A stretch of 64,000 bases of DNA from Planctomycetes bacterium syqfu (GTDB lineage Bacteria > Planctomycetota > Phycisphaerae > Phycisphaerales > Phycisphaeraceae): NCBI GenBank assembly GCA_020974905.1, contig CP087563.1, forward strand, positions 1,860,001-1,924,000. Direction: 5' to 3'. Shown here piece after piece: positions 39,922-50,390 of the stretch. The translations under genes and the position numbers were made by a program. The notes beneath the pieces are model-generated. The model saw only the letters and a program-made list of their open reading frames with translations, did not search any database and was not told where the DNA came from. Each line of letters starts with the position of its first letter. Within the stretch, counting starts at the first letter, position 1.

Positions 39922-42900
39922 ATGACCGAAGTTTCAGATCTCACCAACCTGACAGACAACCCGCAAGAGAATTCACCCTTGATCCCCTCTTACATCGTTG
40001 GGATTGGTGCGTCAGCTGGCGGTCTTCAACCATTACAGGATTTCTTTGAGAACATGCCCCCCAATACGGGGATGTCTTTTGTCGTGGTGCAGCATGTGTC
40101 CCCGGATTATAAAAGCCTCATGAGTGAGTTGCTGGCCCGTCACACGCAAATGGATATCCATCGTGTGGAAGAAGGCATGGAGATTCTGGCCAACTCGATT
40201 TATCTCATCCCGCCCAAACGGTTGATGACGATTAAAGATGGCAAGCTCCACCTGCACAAAACCGACGAGATGTCCAAGCTGCCGATGATGCCCATCAATG
40301 CATTTCTGGTCTCCTGCGCCAAGGAACTCAAACACCGCGCGATCGGGATCATCCTCTCGGGGACCGGGACGGATGGCACGATCGGGATCACCGAAATCGC
40401 CAACGCAGGCGGTCTGACCATTGCCCAGGACGAACTCACCGCCAAGTTCACAGGCATGACCGACAGCGCCGTTGCCACCGGCAAAGTGGACCTGGTCACC
40501 TCACCTGAAACCATGCCCGGTTACCTGCTTGATTATGCTCATGCCCCTGATGACTTCAGGCACACCATGCTGGCCAATCGTGACAAAGGCAAACTCAGCG
40601 GCATCGAATCCATCATGGACTCACTTAAGGAAGGTTGTCACATTGACTTTTCACATTTCAAGCCGGCAACGGTCGACCGACGCATCGAACGCCGCGTGCG
40701 CATGACCGGTGTGGATAATCTTGAAGAATATGCTGCCCGACTGCAAAGCGATCCTGAAGAAGTCAACGCCCTCTATCGTGACCTGCTCATCGGTGTCACG
40801 CATTTCTTCCGTGATCCAGAAGCCTTTGAACGTTTGAAATATGAAGTCATCCCCGATCTCTTTGAGAGAGCTGAAGAACGCGAGGAAGACATTCGCATTT
40901 GGGTTGCAGGATGCGCGACCGGTGAGGAAGCCTATTCCATTGCCATCCTCATGCATGAGTTCATTGAAAAGAACAAATCGAAAGTCAACGTCAGAATCTT
41001 TGCAACTGATGCCTATCGGCATTCACTGACCTTTGCCTCAGCCGGTCGCTTCAAGAAAGAAGCGCTCAAAGAAGTCAGCGAAGAACGCAAGAAACGATAT
41101 TTCACGCAGCACAAAGATGAGTACCAGGTCAGCACCGAGTTGCGGAAAATGATCACCTTTGCCCCGCAGAATCTCATTCAGGATGCGCCGTTTACGCGCA
41201 TCAACCTGGTGACCTGTCGGAACATGCTCATTTACTTCAATGTCTCCACACAGAACCAGGTGTTGGCCACGTTGCACTTTGCCATGACGGTCGGCGGTTA
41301 CCTGTTTCTGGGGAGCAGCGAAACATTGGGCCGAATTAACAGTGAGTTTGACATCATTGATGACCATTGGCGGATTTTCCGTAAAAAGCGTGAAATTCGC
41401 CTGATGACCAGCCAGAAGATGCCGATGCTCACCCCCACGGTCAATGCGCGTGTTTCAAATGTCCGAAGCATCCCCGCATCGATGACACCTGACATTCGGC
41501 TGCTGCGTGCTTATGACGAATTGCTCAAGGAGTTTCTCCCTGCGGGTTTCCTGCTCAACGAAAACCGCGAGCTGGTTCACGTCTTTGGTGAAGCGGGTAA
41601 ATTCATTCGCCCCAATCAGGGTCGCGTGACACTTGATCTGCTGGAAATGCTCGACACGGACTTGAAGGTCGCCATCGGGGCCGCCATCCAAAAAAGTATC
41701 AAAGAACTGGACACGGTCAGTTACAAGCGTGTCCGCGTCAAGAATGCCGATGGCGATCACCAGTGGTTTACCGTCCGTGTCAAACCTCTCAAAGGCAAAG
41801 AAAACGACCTGCCCTACGCATTGGTGATGCTCGAAGAGGATCGCGTCGATCAACCGCATCAACCGCAAGTCGAGCCTTCCGAAGAATTCCATGCCAACGT
41901 TATTTCCGAAGAGAAGATCCAATCCTTGGAATCGGAATTGCAGTACACCAAGGAAAACCTGCAGGCCACCATCGAGGAGATGGAAACCTCCAACGAAGAA
42001 CTCAACGCCACCAACGAAGAGTTGATCGCTTCCAATGAAGAACTGCAGTCGACCAACGAAGAGTTGCATTCGGTCAATGAAGAACTGCACACGGTCAATG
42101 CTGAGTATCAACAGAAGATCGAAGAACTCACCCGCCTGACAGATGACATGAACAACCTGCTGGCCAGTACGGAGATCGGCACGATTTTCCTGGCTCGCGA
42201 CATGACCATTCGCAAGTTCACCCCCTCGGCAGCCCAGTACTTCAAGTTCCGTAACGGTGACATCGGGCGCCCCTTATCTGAAATTGTCACCGTCATCGAA
42301 TACGACAAACTCATCGAAGACTGCTTTGACGTTATGACCATGCGTCACGGCATTGAGAAGGAAGTCCAGACCCATGACAACGAATGGATTTTCCTGCGAA
42401 TCATGCCTTACAAGACATCCGATGCCACGGTCGATGGCATTGTGATCACGATGCTCAACATCACCACCCTGAAGAAGACTCAGGAATTGATGATCAAGCA
42501 GAAGAATCAGACGCAGATGATTCTGGACACCATGCCTGCTCAAATCTGGTTCAAAGACACGCACAATAACATTCAGCGCGTCAACAAATGCGTCAGCGAT
42601 GAATTGAAACTGCCGATCAGCCAGATTGAAGGACGCCGTTTTGCCGACTTCTACCCAATGGATGAAAGTCGCCAGAGCTTCACGTTTGACAAGCAGGTCA
42701 TCGAAACCGGCAAGCCGGTGCTTGGGATTGTTCATGCGATCAAGAACAATGACAAACCCCAAAGTGTCCGTTGGTTGCGAACCGACCGGATGCCGATCTT
42801 TGATGTTGAAAATGACATTGAAGGTGTGTTGGTTGTTTCAACGGATATCACCGAACTGCAGGTTGCCAAGAATCAACTCGAAGAGACCACGCGCAAATTC

Positions 42901-44478
42901 GAAAGCTTCATGCAACACACGCCGATTATCCAATGGGCACTGGATGAAGACGGTCGGCTCATCTTCGTCAACCCGGCCTTTGCCCGGTTCATGCAAACCA
43001 CAAGCGATAACTGCATCGGTCATCGCCCAGCGGAAGTTCTCCCGCTTACTGCAGACAAGCAGACCTTTATTCAGGCAGACGAAACCAACAAGCAACTGCT
43101 TGAAGGCAGTGACCCCATCAAACTGGAAGTCCAGGTTAATATCAACGGCAAACAGCGATGTCTGTTGGTCACCAAGTTCGCCTTTCATCTGCTGCATGAT
43201 CAGAAAGCCATCGGTGGCTCTGCCATCGACATCACCGAACTGAAAAACACGCAGGAACAACTCCAACAGATCCAAGAGCGTTTTGAGCTTGCCGTCAACG
43301 GCACCAACGTCGGCCTGTGGGACTGGGATACCCATGAGAACTGCTGGTATTCAGACATGTACAAGCAACTGCTGGGTTACGATGAATCGGACACCTTCCC
43401 GCATCTGATTGCCATGTCCAATGACCTGATTCATCCGGACGACAAAGACGCGGTCATGACGGCTATCAATCAGCACTTAAACAGCAATCAGAAATACGAC
43501 ATTGAATATCGCATCAAGTGCAAAAACGGTAAGTATCGCTGGTTTCGATCCAAAGCCAGTTGCACGCGCGATGAAAACGGTATCCCGATGCGCATGAGCG
43601 GTTCGATTCAGGATGTCGACGAACTCGTACTTGCCAAGAAGCGCATCAGTGCGGTCAACAAGGAACTGGAAGAACGTGTCGCTGCACGCACCGCCGAGTT
43701 GGCGACGGCAAAAGACAACCTTGAACTCCGCGTCAAAGAACGGACCGCCGAACTGGCGCGAACCAATAAATCCTTGACGGCAACCAATGACGAACTGGAT
43801 CAGTTTGCCCATGTGGCTGCCCATGACCTGCGGTCTCCCCTGCGGACCATTGCCGGCTTCAGTGAGTTTCTCAAGGATCGGTTGCTCGAAACCCGTGAAG
43901 ACGATGAAAATGCCCATGACTTTATCAACCGCATCATCTCGGCAGCGGATCGCATGGACAACCTTATTGAGTCGTTGCTGACCTTCTCAAGTATCGGTCG
44001 CGAAAAGCTCAAGCCCCGGCCGACGGATCTGAATAAAATCATCAGTGGTGTTCTGTCGGATTTGCATCAGGACATTGGCGACCATCAAGCCAAAATCAAT
44101 GTAGACAGATTACCTTTGCTCTCCTGCGATCCGTCCATGATTCAGCAACTGTTCCAGAATTTGATTGCCAATGCCATTAAGTACGCCAAAGACGATGTCA
44201 ATCCGATCATTGATATCCGATACAAGGAGCTTGATCCGGACTATCTGTTCGAAGTCGTCGACAACGGTATTGGATTTAAGGAAAGTGATATTGATCTAAT
44301 GTTCCAACCCTTCCAACGATTGGGAGGTAAGAACAGGAAAAAGCCTACCGGGCATGGTGTTGGGCTTTCAATTTGTCGACGTGTCGTCGAAAGACATGGG
44401 GGAAAGATATGGGCAACTGGTACACCAGGTGAAGGTGCGACTTTCACTTTCACACTGCCCAAAACCGATGAAGTGTAG
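39922..44478 (+). CDS. CheB-CheR-PAS-histidine kinase fusion
   Basis: A 1518-aa cytoplasmic multi-domain sensor. The CheB methylesterase domain (about 24-205) has [20 protein letters not shown] and LSGTGTDGT. The CheR methyltransferase domain (about 225-495) has [25 protein letters not shown] and [11 protein letters not shown] Glu/Asn-rich coiled coil follows (about 670-745, [19 protein letters not shown]), then about four PAS domains (750-1240, including a PAS_3-like [18 protein letters not shown]). The HisKA has the phospho-histidine in [18 protein letters not shown] (about 1300), and the HATPase has [20 protein letters not shown] and [18 protein letters not shown]. There is no transmembrane segment. 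It forms a unit with the response regulator beginning 42 nt later. Confidence 0.93.
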   Translation: MTEVSDLTNLTDNPQENSPLIPSYIVGIGASAGGLQPLQDFFENMPPNTGMSFVVVQHVSPDYKSLMSELLARHTQMDIHRVEEGMEILANSIYLIPPKRLMTIKDGKLHLHKTDEMSKLPMMPINAFLVSCAKELKHRAIGIILSGTGTDGTIGITEIANAGGLTIAQDELTAKFTGMTDSAVATGKVDLVTSPETMPGYLLDYAHAPDDFRHTMLANRDKGKLSGIESIMDSLKEGCHIDFSHFKPATVDRRIERRVRMTGVDNLEEYAARLQSDPEEVNALYRDLLIGVTHFFRDPEAFERLKYEVIPDLFERAEEREEDIRIWVAGCATGEEAYSIAILMHEFIEKNKSKVNVRIFATDAYRHSLTFASAGRFKKEALKEVSEERKKRYFTQHKDEYQVSTELRKMITFAPQNLIQDAPFTRINLVTCRNMLIYFNVSTQNQVLATLHFAMTVGGYLFLGSSETLGRINSEFDIIDDHWRIFRKKREIRLMTSQKMPMLTPTVNARVSNVRSIPASMTPDIRLLRAYDELLKEFLPAGFLLNENRELVHVFGEAGKFIRPNQGRVTLDLLEMLDTDLKVAIGAAIQKSIKELDTVSYKRVRVKNADGDHQWFTVRVKPLKGKENDLPYALVMLEEDRVDQPHQPQVEPSEEFHANVISEEKIQSLESELQYTKENLQATIEEMETSNEELNATNEELIASNEELQSTNEELHSVNEELHTVNAEYQQKIEELTRLTDDMNNLLASTEIGTIFLARDMTIRKFTPSAAQYFKFRNGDIGRPLSEIVTVIEYDKLIEDCFDVMTMRHGIEKEVQTHDNEWIFLRIMPYKTSDATVDGIVITMLNITTLKKTQELMIKQKNQTQMILDTMPAQIWFKDTHNNIQRVNKCVSDELKLPISQIEGRRFADFYPMDESRQSFTFDKQVIETGKPVLGIVHAIKNNDKPQSVRWLRTDRMPIFDVENDIEGVLVVSTDITELQVAKNQLEETTRKFESFMQHTPIIQWALDEDGRLIFVNPAFARFMQTTSDNCIGHRPAEVLPLTADKQTFIQADETNKQLLEGSDPIKLEVQVNINGKQRCLLVTKFAFHLLHDQKAIGGSAIDITELKNTQEQLQQIQERFELAVNGTNVGLWDWDTHENCWYSDMYKQLLGYDESDTFPHLIAMSNDLIHPDDKDAVMTAINQHLNSNQKYDIEYRIKCKNGKYRWFRSKASCTRDENGIPMRMSGSIQDVDELVLAKKRISAVNKELEERVAARTAELATAKDNLELRVKERTAELARTNKSLTATNDELDQFAHVAAHDLRSPLRTIAGFSEFLKDRLLETREDDENAHDFINRIISAADRMDNLIESLLTFSSIGREKLKPRPTDLNKIISGVLSDLHQDIGDHQAKINVDRLPLLSCDPSMIQQLFQNLIANAIKYAKDDVNPIIDIRYKELDPDYLFEVVDNGIGFKESDIDLMFQPFQRLGGKNRKKPTGHGVGLSICRRVVERHGGKIWATGTPGEGATFTFTLPKTDEV

Positions 44479-44520
44479 ATGACACCCAATCCTTCATCCA
44501 TAGCAAAGCAGGGATGCGAT

Positions 44521-44985
44521 ATGGAACGCAACAAACATGCCTACCGTGTGCTTCTGATTGAAGACAATCCTGACGAAGCGCTTCTCACCGAGATTGCTCT
44601 GAAAAAGTCCGATGTCAATTGCCATGTCGAACACATTGCCTCTGCCTCAGAAGCATGGGACTTTCTCTCAGGCATTGATCACAATGACAATTCCCCAAAG
44701 ACCGTACCAAACCTTGTGTTACTGGATTTGAAAATCCCGGGGATGAACGGCATTGATTTGCTGGAACACATTCGATCCAATGACCAACTCGATTCCCTGC
44801 CGGTGATCATGTTGACCAACTCGACTTATGCAGGTGATCTCAAAGCCTGTTATGCAGCAAGATGCAATGCATATCTCGTCAAGCCAACACACATTGATGA
44901 GCTTCGCAGGGTACTCAATGACACGCTGCGTTTCTGGTCCTCCGTACAACAGAACATCGGCGTGGAAATCTACGCAAACACGTGA
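44521..44985 (+). CDS. Rcp1-like response regulator
   Basis: A 154-aa single-domain receiver of the Rcp/phytochrome-regulator type. The acidic pair is in LLIEDNPDEALLTEIAL, the phospho-acceptor is in LVLLDLKIPGMNGIDLL, the threonine in VIMLTNS and the lysine in YLVKPTHIDEL. The ATG at 44521 has AGGGA about 7 nt upstream; a frame starting right after the kinase stop (44479) would add 14 residues and is less likely. It directly follows the PAS histidine kinase and is probably its phosphorylation target. Confidence 0.9.
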   Translation: MERNKHAYRVLLIEDNPDEALLTEIALKKSDVNCHVEHIASASEAWDFLSGIDHNDNSPKTVPNLVLLDLKIPGMNGIDLLEHIRSNDQLDSLPVIMLTNSTYAGDLKACYAARCNAYLVKPTHIDELRRVLNDTLRFWSSVQQNIGVEIYANT

Positions 44986-45049
44986 TGAGCGTTGTGAATA
45001 TTGAGCCGTTTAAATATTTAATCACCACTTTCCACGATTTGATCCATAC

Positions 45050-46009
45050 CTATTCCAGATAACGCACGCTATCGCGCAGAATCATGCTGTAAGGCAAGAG
45101 GACCTGTCGAACCGATGGACTCCGACTCAGATGCGATTCAATCATGTCCGTTGCGGTCTTTGCCAATGCCTGATGATCCTGCGTGATGGTGGTCTGCGGG
45201 GGCGTGGCAAAGGCGGAATAGAATTTATACTCCGAGGTGATCAGTGACACATCGTTGGGGACCTGCTTGTTGAAAATGGATAAGGCATAGGCGGTGATAA
45301 TCCCCGCGTTACCACCCGGACAAAATAAGGCATCGACACCTTGATTGAGTAACTTGCCGATGAGTTCCATGTACTGTTCGTCCTTGGCAAGATGTACCAA
45401 GCCCTCATGCGCCGGATACCCGAATTGTTTGAGTGCCTGCATGATACCTGCATGGCGCTGATCCGCGTTGCCCGTCCCAGCCAAACCGTGAATGATCGTG
45501 CCGATTTTCTTGCAGCCACGTTGATGGAAATGCTCGATCGCCAACGCCATGCCCTGCATCTCATCCGAACGAACCGAATAGACACTGCTACTCTCTGAAG
45601 GCACATCACGATCCACCAACACCAATGGTGCGGAATACATATGCTCCCAATGTTTAAAGTCATTCGGTTCTGCACCAATCGCAACGGCACCGCAGAATTG
45701 AATGCTATCCAGCCGATCCATATTGCCCTGAGGCAGCACCTCAATGCGAAAGTCCCGCTTGGGTAACTCCTGCGTCAAGGCCATCATCGCCATCTCCAGG
45801 CAATTGCGGATCGGGTAAATCGCATCGTCAGGCAGGATGATCACCACGTTCTTCTGCTTGGTCGAAAGGCGATGAAAATAGCCATGCTCTCTGGCTAACG
45901 CCAACACACGCTTGCGAATCTCAGGCCGAATGTTGGGATGGTGACTGAAGACCCGCGAGACCGTGGCAGGTGACACATCCGCTTTTTGAGCTAAATCCTG
46001 TAACTTCAT
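45050..46009 (-). CDS. LacI-family transcriptional regulator
   Basis: A 319-aa repressor-type regulator. The N-terminal LacI HTH is MKLQDLAQKADVSPATVSRVFSHHPNI with hinge region RKRVLALAREHGY, followed by a periplasmic-binding-protein-like sensor (VDALFCPGGNAGIITAYAL, DVSLITSEYKFYS). The ATG at 46009 (GGAG 7 nt upstream) is chosen over TTG 46021. It is divergent from the oxidoreductase cluster starting at 46171, with palindromic candidate operators in between, so it probably controls that cluster. The effector is likely a sugar or derivative, but is unknown. Confidence 0.9.
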   Translation of the reverse strand: MKLQDLAQKADVSPATVSRVFSHHPNIRPEIRKRVLALAREHGYFHRLSTKQKNVVIILPDDAIYPIRNCLEMAMMALTQELPKRDFRIEVLPQGNMDRLDSIQFCGAVAIGAEPNDFKHWEHMYSAPLVLVDRDVPSESSSVYSVRSDEMQGMALAIEHFHQRGCKKIGTIIHGLAGTGNADQRHAGIMQALKQFGYPAHEGLVHLAKDEQYMELIGKLLNQGVDALFCPGGNAGIITAYALSIFNKQVPNDVSLITSEYKFYSAFATPPQTTITQDHQALAKTATDMIESHLSRSPSVRQVLLPYSMILRDSVRYLE

Positions 46010-46022
46010 GGCTGACTCCAAG

Positions 46023-46082
46023 CGATTGAAAGACTTTCAAAATTTTACTCAACTTTCTGTAAACATCAATCAATTTCAATCG
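46023..46082. promoter_or_regulatory. Candidate LacI operators in the divergent intergenic region
   Basis: The perfect 15-bp palindrome TTGAAAGACTTTCAA (46026-46040) is centred on A, as in many LacI-type sites. Its left half is part of CGATTGAAA (46023-46031), whose complement TTTCAATCG recurs at 46074-46082. A third motif, TCAACTTTCT (46049-46058), recurs in complement upstream of the second dehydrogenase (47243-47252). Confidence 0.55.
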
Positions 46083-46110
46083 CCATTTCACTAAAACTTG
46101 TTAAATTCCA

Positions 46111-46138
46111 TTGTTATGCAACTTGGCTGCCCTATAAT
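46111..46138 (+). promoter_or_regulatory. Candidate promoter of the oxidoreductase operon
   Basis: TTGTTA (46111-46116) and TATAAT (46133-46138) have 16-nt spacing, and the ATG lies 33 nt downstream. This fits a promoter that the divergent LacI regulator could block from the adjacent palindromes. Confidence 0.55.
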
Positions 46139-46170
46139 CCTGCAAGCTTTTCTCAAACATTTGGAACAAT

Positions 46171-47175
46171 ATGATGCTCGGTAAACAAATCGTTTTCGAA
46201 TCCAAAGGCAAGGTCACCGTCCAATCCTTTGAAGTTCCAACGCCTAAGGCAGATCAGATTCTGCTCGAAAATGAGTACACCGTCGTCAGTGCCGGGACCG
46301 AATGCGCCAACCTGCTTGATCTGCCCAACACTGCAGGTACCTTCCCATTCACCCCTGGATACTGTGGGGTCGGTCGGGTGATCGGCATCGGTGATGACAT
46401 TCAAAACGTCAAACTCGGTGACCGCGTGCTGGCCAACTTCTCCGGCCATCGCTCACATGCGATTCAAGGCAGCCACCGGATCACGGTGGTGGACGATGAT
46501 GCCATCGACACGCTCGATGCTGCGTTCGTGGTGATCGCTGCAATGAGTCTGCAAGGTATCCGTAAATTGCATATCCAGATCGGTGAGTCAGCGATGATTG
46601 TCGGGCTGGGCATCCTGGGCATGTTCGCAACCCAACTGGCAGCGTTGGATGGCGCGATCCCCGTCATCGTTTCGGACTTTGATCCCAAGCGACGTGAACT
46701 TGCTTTGCAACTCGGGGCGGATCATGCGTTTTCACCTGACGAACCCGACCTTGCCCAAAAGATCAAGCAACTCACCGGTGATCGCGGCGTGGACAGCATC
46801 GTCGAAGTCACCGGCAAGGCAGTCGCTTTGCAACAAGCCCTGACCTTCGCTGCACCACGCGGTCGCATCAGTCTGTTGGGATGCACCCGAATCCCAGACG
46901 CGGAGATTGATTTTTACAAGTATGTCCACAAGACCGGCGTGTCACTCATCGGCGCACACACGTTCGTCCGCCCCAAGGTCGATTCGTACCCAGGCTACTG
47001 GACGGAGCAGGATGATTTCCGCACGCTGCTTGCATTCCTTGCAGCAGGCAAACTCAAAGCCAAACCGATCATCTCCGAAATCCTGTCGCCAGCCAATGCG
47101 CCGGAGTTGTATCAGCGATTAACACAAACCAATAACCCACCACTTGGAATCGTGTTCGACTGGAAGCAGTTGTAA
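46171..47175 (+). CDS. Medium-chain dehydrogenase (zinc-type family member, catalytic Cys absent)
   Basis: A 334-aa MDR-superfamily oxidoreductase. The segment corresponding to the zinc-ligand cysteine reads VVSAGTECANLL, a pattern of the BchC/threonine-dehydrogenase-like subgroup. The Rossmann motif is IVGLGILGMFATQLAAL, followed by VIVSDFDPKRRELALQLGADHAF and GDRGVDSIVEVTGK. The structural zinc cysteines are missing. It is the first gene of the cluster under the LacI-region promoter. Its task is probably NAD(P)-linked oxidation of a sugar alcohol or sugar derivative; the substrate is unknown. Confidence 0.82.
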   Translation: MMLGKQIVFESKGKVTVQSFEVPTPKADQILLENEYTVVSAGTECANLLDLPNTAGTFPFTPGYCGVGRVIGIGDDIQNVKLGDRVLANFSGHRSHAIQGSHRITVVDDDAIDTLDAAFVVIAAMSLQGIRKLHIQIGESAMIVGLGILGMFATQLAALDGAIPVIVSDFDPKRRELALQLGADHAFSPDEPDLAQKIKQLTGDRGVDSIVEVTGKAVALQQALTFAAPRGRISLLGCTRIPDAEIDFYKYVHKTGVSLIGAHTFVRPKVDSYPGYWTEQDDFRTLLAFLAAGKLKAKPIISEILSPANAPELYQRLTQTNNPPLGIVFDWKQL

Positions 47176-47261
47176 CGCAGCATCTCAATAGCAACATGAT
47201 CCATGCAGGACATTCCAAATCTTTGATTACCTGCATCATCATAGAAAGTTGAATTCAAAAT

Positions 47262-48218
47262 ATGCATGCCATCCTCATCAAGGAAAACCGTGAACTCGTT
47301 TGGACCGAGGTTCCTGACCCGGTTCCGACGGATGACCAGGTGATCATCGACGTCCACGCTGCTGCACTGAATCGCGCGGACTTACTCCAACGCAATGGAC
47401 AATACCCCCCGCCCCCGGGTTGGCCGGACTGGATGGGATTGGAAGCAGCTGGTGTCATTTCCCACACACCAGCAGACAGTCGCTGGAAGGTCGGCGATAA
47501 AGTCTGCGCGCTTCTTGGCGGCGGTGGTTACGCCGAGAAAGTCGCGGTGCCACAGGGCATGGTCCTGCCGATTCCCCTGGGCATGTCCTTCGTCGAAGCT
47601 GCAGCAATTCCCGAAGCCTTCACCACGTCGTTTTTAAATCTCTGCATCGAAGGTCAGATGCAACAAGGTGAAACGGTCTTCATCCAGGCCGGCGCAAGTG
47701 GTTTGGGAATGGCAGCGATCCAGCTGACCAAAGCCATGGGCAACAAGGTCGTCACCACCGTGAGCAGCGACGAAAAAGCCCAGTTCGTCAAGGCACTGGG
47801 TGCAGACGTGATCATCAATCGCAAAACACAGGACATTGCGGAGGTCCTTGCAGAGCACCCGACCGATGTCGCATTGGACTGCGTCGCTGGCCCGGACTTG
47901 GGACGCTGTTTAGCAACCATGTCCCGCGGCGGGCGTTGGGTGGTCATCGCCACGTTGGGCGGCAAGACCACTGAGATTGATATGAACGACTTTTTCCGAC
48001 GAGGTGTCCGACTCATCGGCAGCACCCTTCGCAGCCGAACCGACACCATGAAATCCGACATCCTCGCTAAACTGGAAAGTCAGTTCTGGCCGGCTTTTTC
48101 TGAGGGTCAAATCAAAGTCATCATCCATCAAACTCTGCCAATCACTGAAGCCGCCCAAGCTCATGACATCCTGCAAAGCAATGCCAACATGGGCAAGGTT
48201 GTTTTAACAGTCCAGTAA
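47262..48218 (+). CDS. NAD(P)H-quinone oxidoreductase, PIG3/QOR family
   Basis: A 318-aa zinc-free medium-chain reductase. The family pattern is NRADLLQRNGQYPPPPGWPD, then GLEAAGVI, the nucleotide-binding IQAGASGLGMAAIQLTKAMG, and RLIGSTLRSRT near the C-terminus. It matches the PIG3-like quinone/enone reductase group. It starts 86 nt after the preceding dehydrogenase. That gap contains AGAAAGTTGA, complementary to a motif near the LacI palindrome, so it may have local regulation. In this cluster it may reduce a ketosugar enone or recycle cofactor; this is inference. Confidence 0.88.
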   Translation: MHAILIKENRELVWTEVPDPVPTDDQVIIDVHAAALNRADLLQRNGQYPPPPGWPDWMGLEAAGVISHTPADSRWKVGDKVCALLGGGGYAEKVAVPQGMVLPIPLGMSFVEAAAIPEAFTTSFLNLCIEGQMQQGETVFIQAGASGLGMAAIQLTKAMGNKVVTTVSSDEKAQFVKALGADVIINRKTQDIAEVLAEHPTDVALDCVAGPDLGRCLATMSRGGRWVVIATLGGKTTEIDMNDFFRRGVRLIGSTLRSRTDTMKSDILAKLESQFWPAFSEGQIKVIIHQTLPITEAAQAHDILQSNANMGKVVLTVQ

Positions 48219-48245
48219 ATAACACTGAAAACATAGGCAAAAACG

Positions 48246-49265
48246 ATGAGTCAACCCAAAATTAAAATTGGCCAGATTGGTGTGTGTCACGAACATGCCG
48301 GCGCGAAGATGCAGGCATTGCGACAACTCACGAATCGCTTTGAAATCGTCGGCGTGGTGGATGATCGTGATACCAAAGCAGCACGTTTTGCAGGTGACAA
48401 CCTTGAGCCATACGACGGTCTGACATGGATGACCGAAGACCAACTCTTAAACACACCGGGTTTACAGGCTGTCTTGGTGGAGACACCGAATACGGACCTG
48501 GTCCCCACCGCGATGCGCTGCATGCAACGCAACCTTACGATGCACATGGATAAACCCGGTGGCGAAGACTTGGCTTCGTTCAAGTCTCTACTGGATGGCT
48601 GCAAAGAACGCCAACTCCCCTTCCAGATGGGCTACATGTTCCGAAGCAATCCTGCGATGCGCTTTGCCATCAAGGCTGTCCATGCCGGTTGGCTTGGTGA
48701 TGTCTTTGAAATCCAGGCTAGCATGAGTCACGACTACGGCGGTGATGCCTACCAACCCTACATGGGCAAGTTCAAGGGTGGGATCATGTTCAACCTCGGC
48801 TGTCATCTCATTGACCTGATGGTTCAGATCATGGGGCGCCCCACTTGCGTCACCCCGTTTCTCAAAACAACAGCAGGTCTGGATGACGCGATCAAGAACA
48901 ATTGCATGTCTGTGCTGGAGTATCCCAATGCGTTGGTCACCGTGCGTGCCTGCAGTAAGGAAGTCAAAGGACACGGCAAACGGAATCTGAAAATCTGTGG
49001 CACAAACGGCAGTATCGAACTGGTTCCCCTGGAACGATTCGACGGCCAACCGCTGCAACTCCAACTCACACTCAAGCAAACTGCAGGCGACTATGCAGCA
49101 GGTGATCACACCGTCGACTTCGGCATCAAGACCAACCGCTACACCGACCAACTCACCGAGTTGGCGGACATCATCCAAGGCAAGATGACCAACCCGTTCA
49201 CCTATGAACATGACGCCCTGGTTCAGGAAGTCATGCTTGCAGCAGCAGGCTATTGCCAACTCTAA
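48246..49265 (+). CDS. Gfo/Idh/MocA family oxidoreductase (first)
   Basis: A 339-aa NAD(P)-dependent sugar oxidoreductase of the glucose-fructose oxidoreductase/inositol dehydrogenase family. The N-terminal Rossmann half shows IKIGQIGVCHEHAG and a divergent EKP-type motif HMDKPGGEDL with the conserved lysine. The C-terminal sheet domain includes FNLGCHLIDLMVQIMG, with a His in the usual catalytic position. It starts 27 nt after the quinone reductase gene and ends 17 nt before the next Gfo/Idh gene, a tight operon. The substrate is unknown. Confidence 0.88.
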   Translation: MSQPKIKIGQIGVCHEHAGAKMQALRQLTNRFEIVGVVDDRDTKAARFAGDNLEPYDGLTWMTEDQLLNTPGLQAVLVETPNTDLVPTAMRCMQRNLTMHMDKPGGEDLASFKSLLDGCKERQLPFQMGYMFRSNPAMRFAIKAVHAGWLGDVFEIQASMSHDYGGDAYQPYMGKFKGGIMFNLGCHLIDLMVQIMGRPTCVTPFLKTTAGLDDAIKNNCMSVLEYPNALVTVRACSKEVKGHGKRNLKICGTNGSIELVPLERFDGQPLQLQLTLKQTAGDYAAGDHTVDFGIKTNRYTDQLTELADIIQGKMTNPFTYEHDALVQEVMLAAAGYCQL

Positions 49266-49282
49266 ACAGAAACGAGTCAACC

Positions 49283-50356
49283 ATGTCCATCATCAACTTC
49301 GGCATCTGGGGACTGGGTCGCATCGGCAACACGCACATGCGTCACTTCTCCAGCCTGACCGAAAACTACAAACCGGTTGCGGTGTGCGACATCGACACCG
49401 CACGCGCCAACGAGATGGCCAGCGCGAACGGCTGTGAGGCATATGACCAACCCCAGGCATTTCTCAATGATCCGAACATGGAACTGGTCATCATTGCGAC
49501 GCGATCACTGGATCATGCTGCCCATGCGAAGATGGCTTTGCAGGCAGGCAAAACCGTCCTGCTGGAAAAGCCCATCGGTGTCACCGAAGCGGACTACCAA
49601 ATTTTAAAACAAGTCAACGCGGACTTTCCGGGCAAGTTATTCTTCCTGCATAATCACCGTTTTGAGCCTGCATTTGAAGCGATTCTCGAGATTGTCCGCA
49701 GCGGCAAACTCGGCAAAGTCCACACGATCAAACTCCGGCGACATCACCAGTTTCGTCGACGCCCGGATTGGCAATCCCTGCTTGCTCATGGCGGTGGGCA
49801 ACTCAGTTGCTGGGGGCCACACATCCTCGACCATGCCATGCAATTGATCAACGCACCGATCAAGGATGTGTGGAGCCATCTGCAGCGCATCAACACACCC
49901 GGTGATGCGGACGATCACGTGAAGGTCATTCTCGTTGGTGAGAACGACACCGTGGTGGACTTTGAAATCAGTGATGCGGTTGCCATCCGCGGGACATTCT
50001 GCACAGCCTATGGTGACCGTGGCACACTCATCTGCGCAGACGAAAAAACGATCCAGCTCAAATACATCGACCCGGACTTTGAACTGCCCAAGATCACCGC
50101 TTCTGCTGACCAACCCCCAACGCATGGTGGCTTCGGCCACGAGGAGTCCGGCGGATTCCCATGGCAGACGGAAACCGTCAACATCCCCACGGATGTCAAC
50201 ATGTGGGAGCAGGTTGAACGCGACATTGCCAAGCATTTGTACAATGCGATTCGCAACGACATCCCCTTCCCCGTCGCCAATGAAGATGCCTTGGAGATTG
50301 TTCGCATCACCAATGTGATCAAGAAACAGAACCGTCAATTTGAATGGATCGTGTGA
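49283..50356 (+). CDS. Gfo/Idh/MocA family oxidoreductase (second)
   Basis: A 357-aa paralogue-type enzyme. The Rossmann motif is FGIWGLGRIGNTHMRHF, the canonical EKP motif is VLLEKPIGVTEADY, and the C-terminal domain has SCWGPHILDHAMQLI with HxxD. The ATG at 49283 was chosen because it lies 17 nt after the previous stop; a frame starting inside the previous gene would add 10 residues. It differs clearly from the first Gfo/Idh protein, so the two probably act on different intermediates. The SDR gene follows after 34 nt. Confidence 0.9.
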   Translation: MSIINFGIWGLGRIGNTHMRHFSSLTENYKPVAVCDIDTARANEMASANGCEAYDQPQAFLNDPNMELVIIATRSLDHAAHAKMALQAGKTVLLEKPIGVTEADYQILKQVNADFPGKLFFLHNHRFEPAFEAILEIVRSGKLGKVHTIKLRRHHQFRRRPDWQSLLAHGGGQLSCWGPHILDHAMQLINAPIKDVWSHLQRINTPGDADDHVKVILVGENDTVVDFEISDAVAIRGTFCTAYGDRGTLICADEKTIQLKYIDPDFELPKITASADQPPTHGGFGHEESGGFPWQTETVNIPTDVNMWEQVERDIAKHLYNAIRNDIPFPVANEDALEIVRITNVIKKQNRQFEWIV

Positions 50357-50390
50357 CGATCATTCATTGATGTCCAACAGGAATGCAAAC

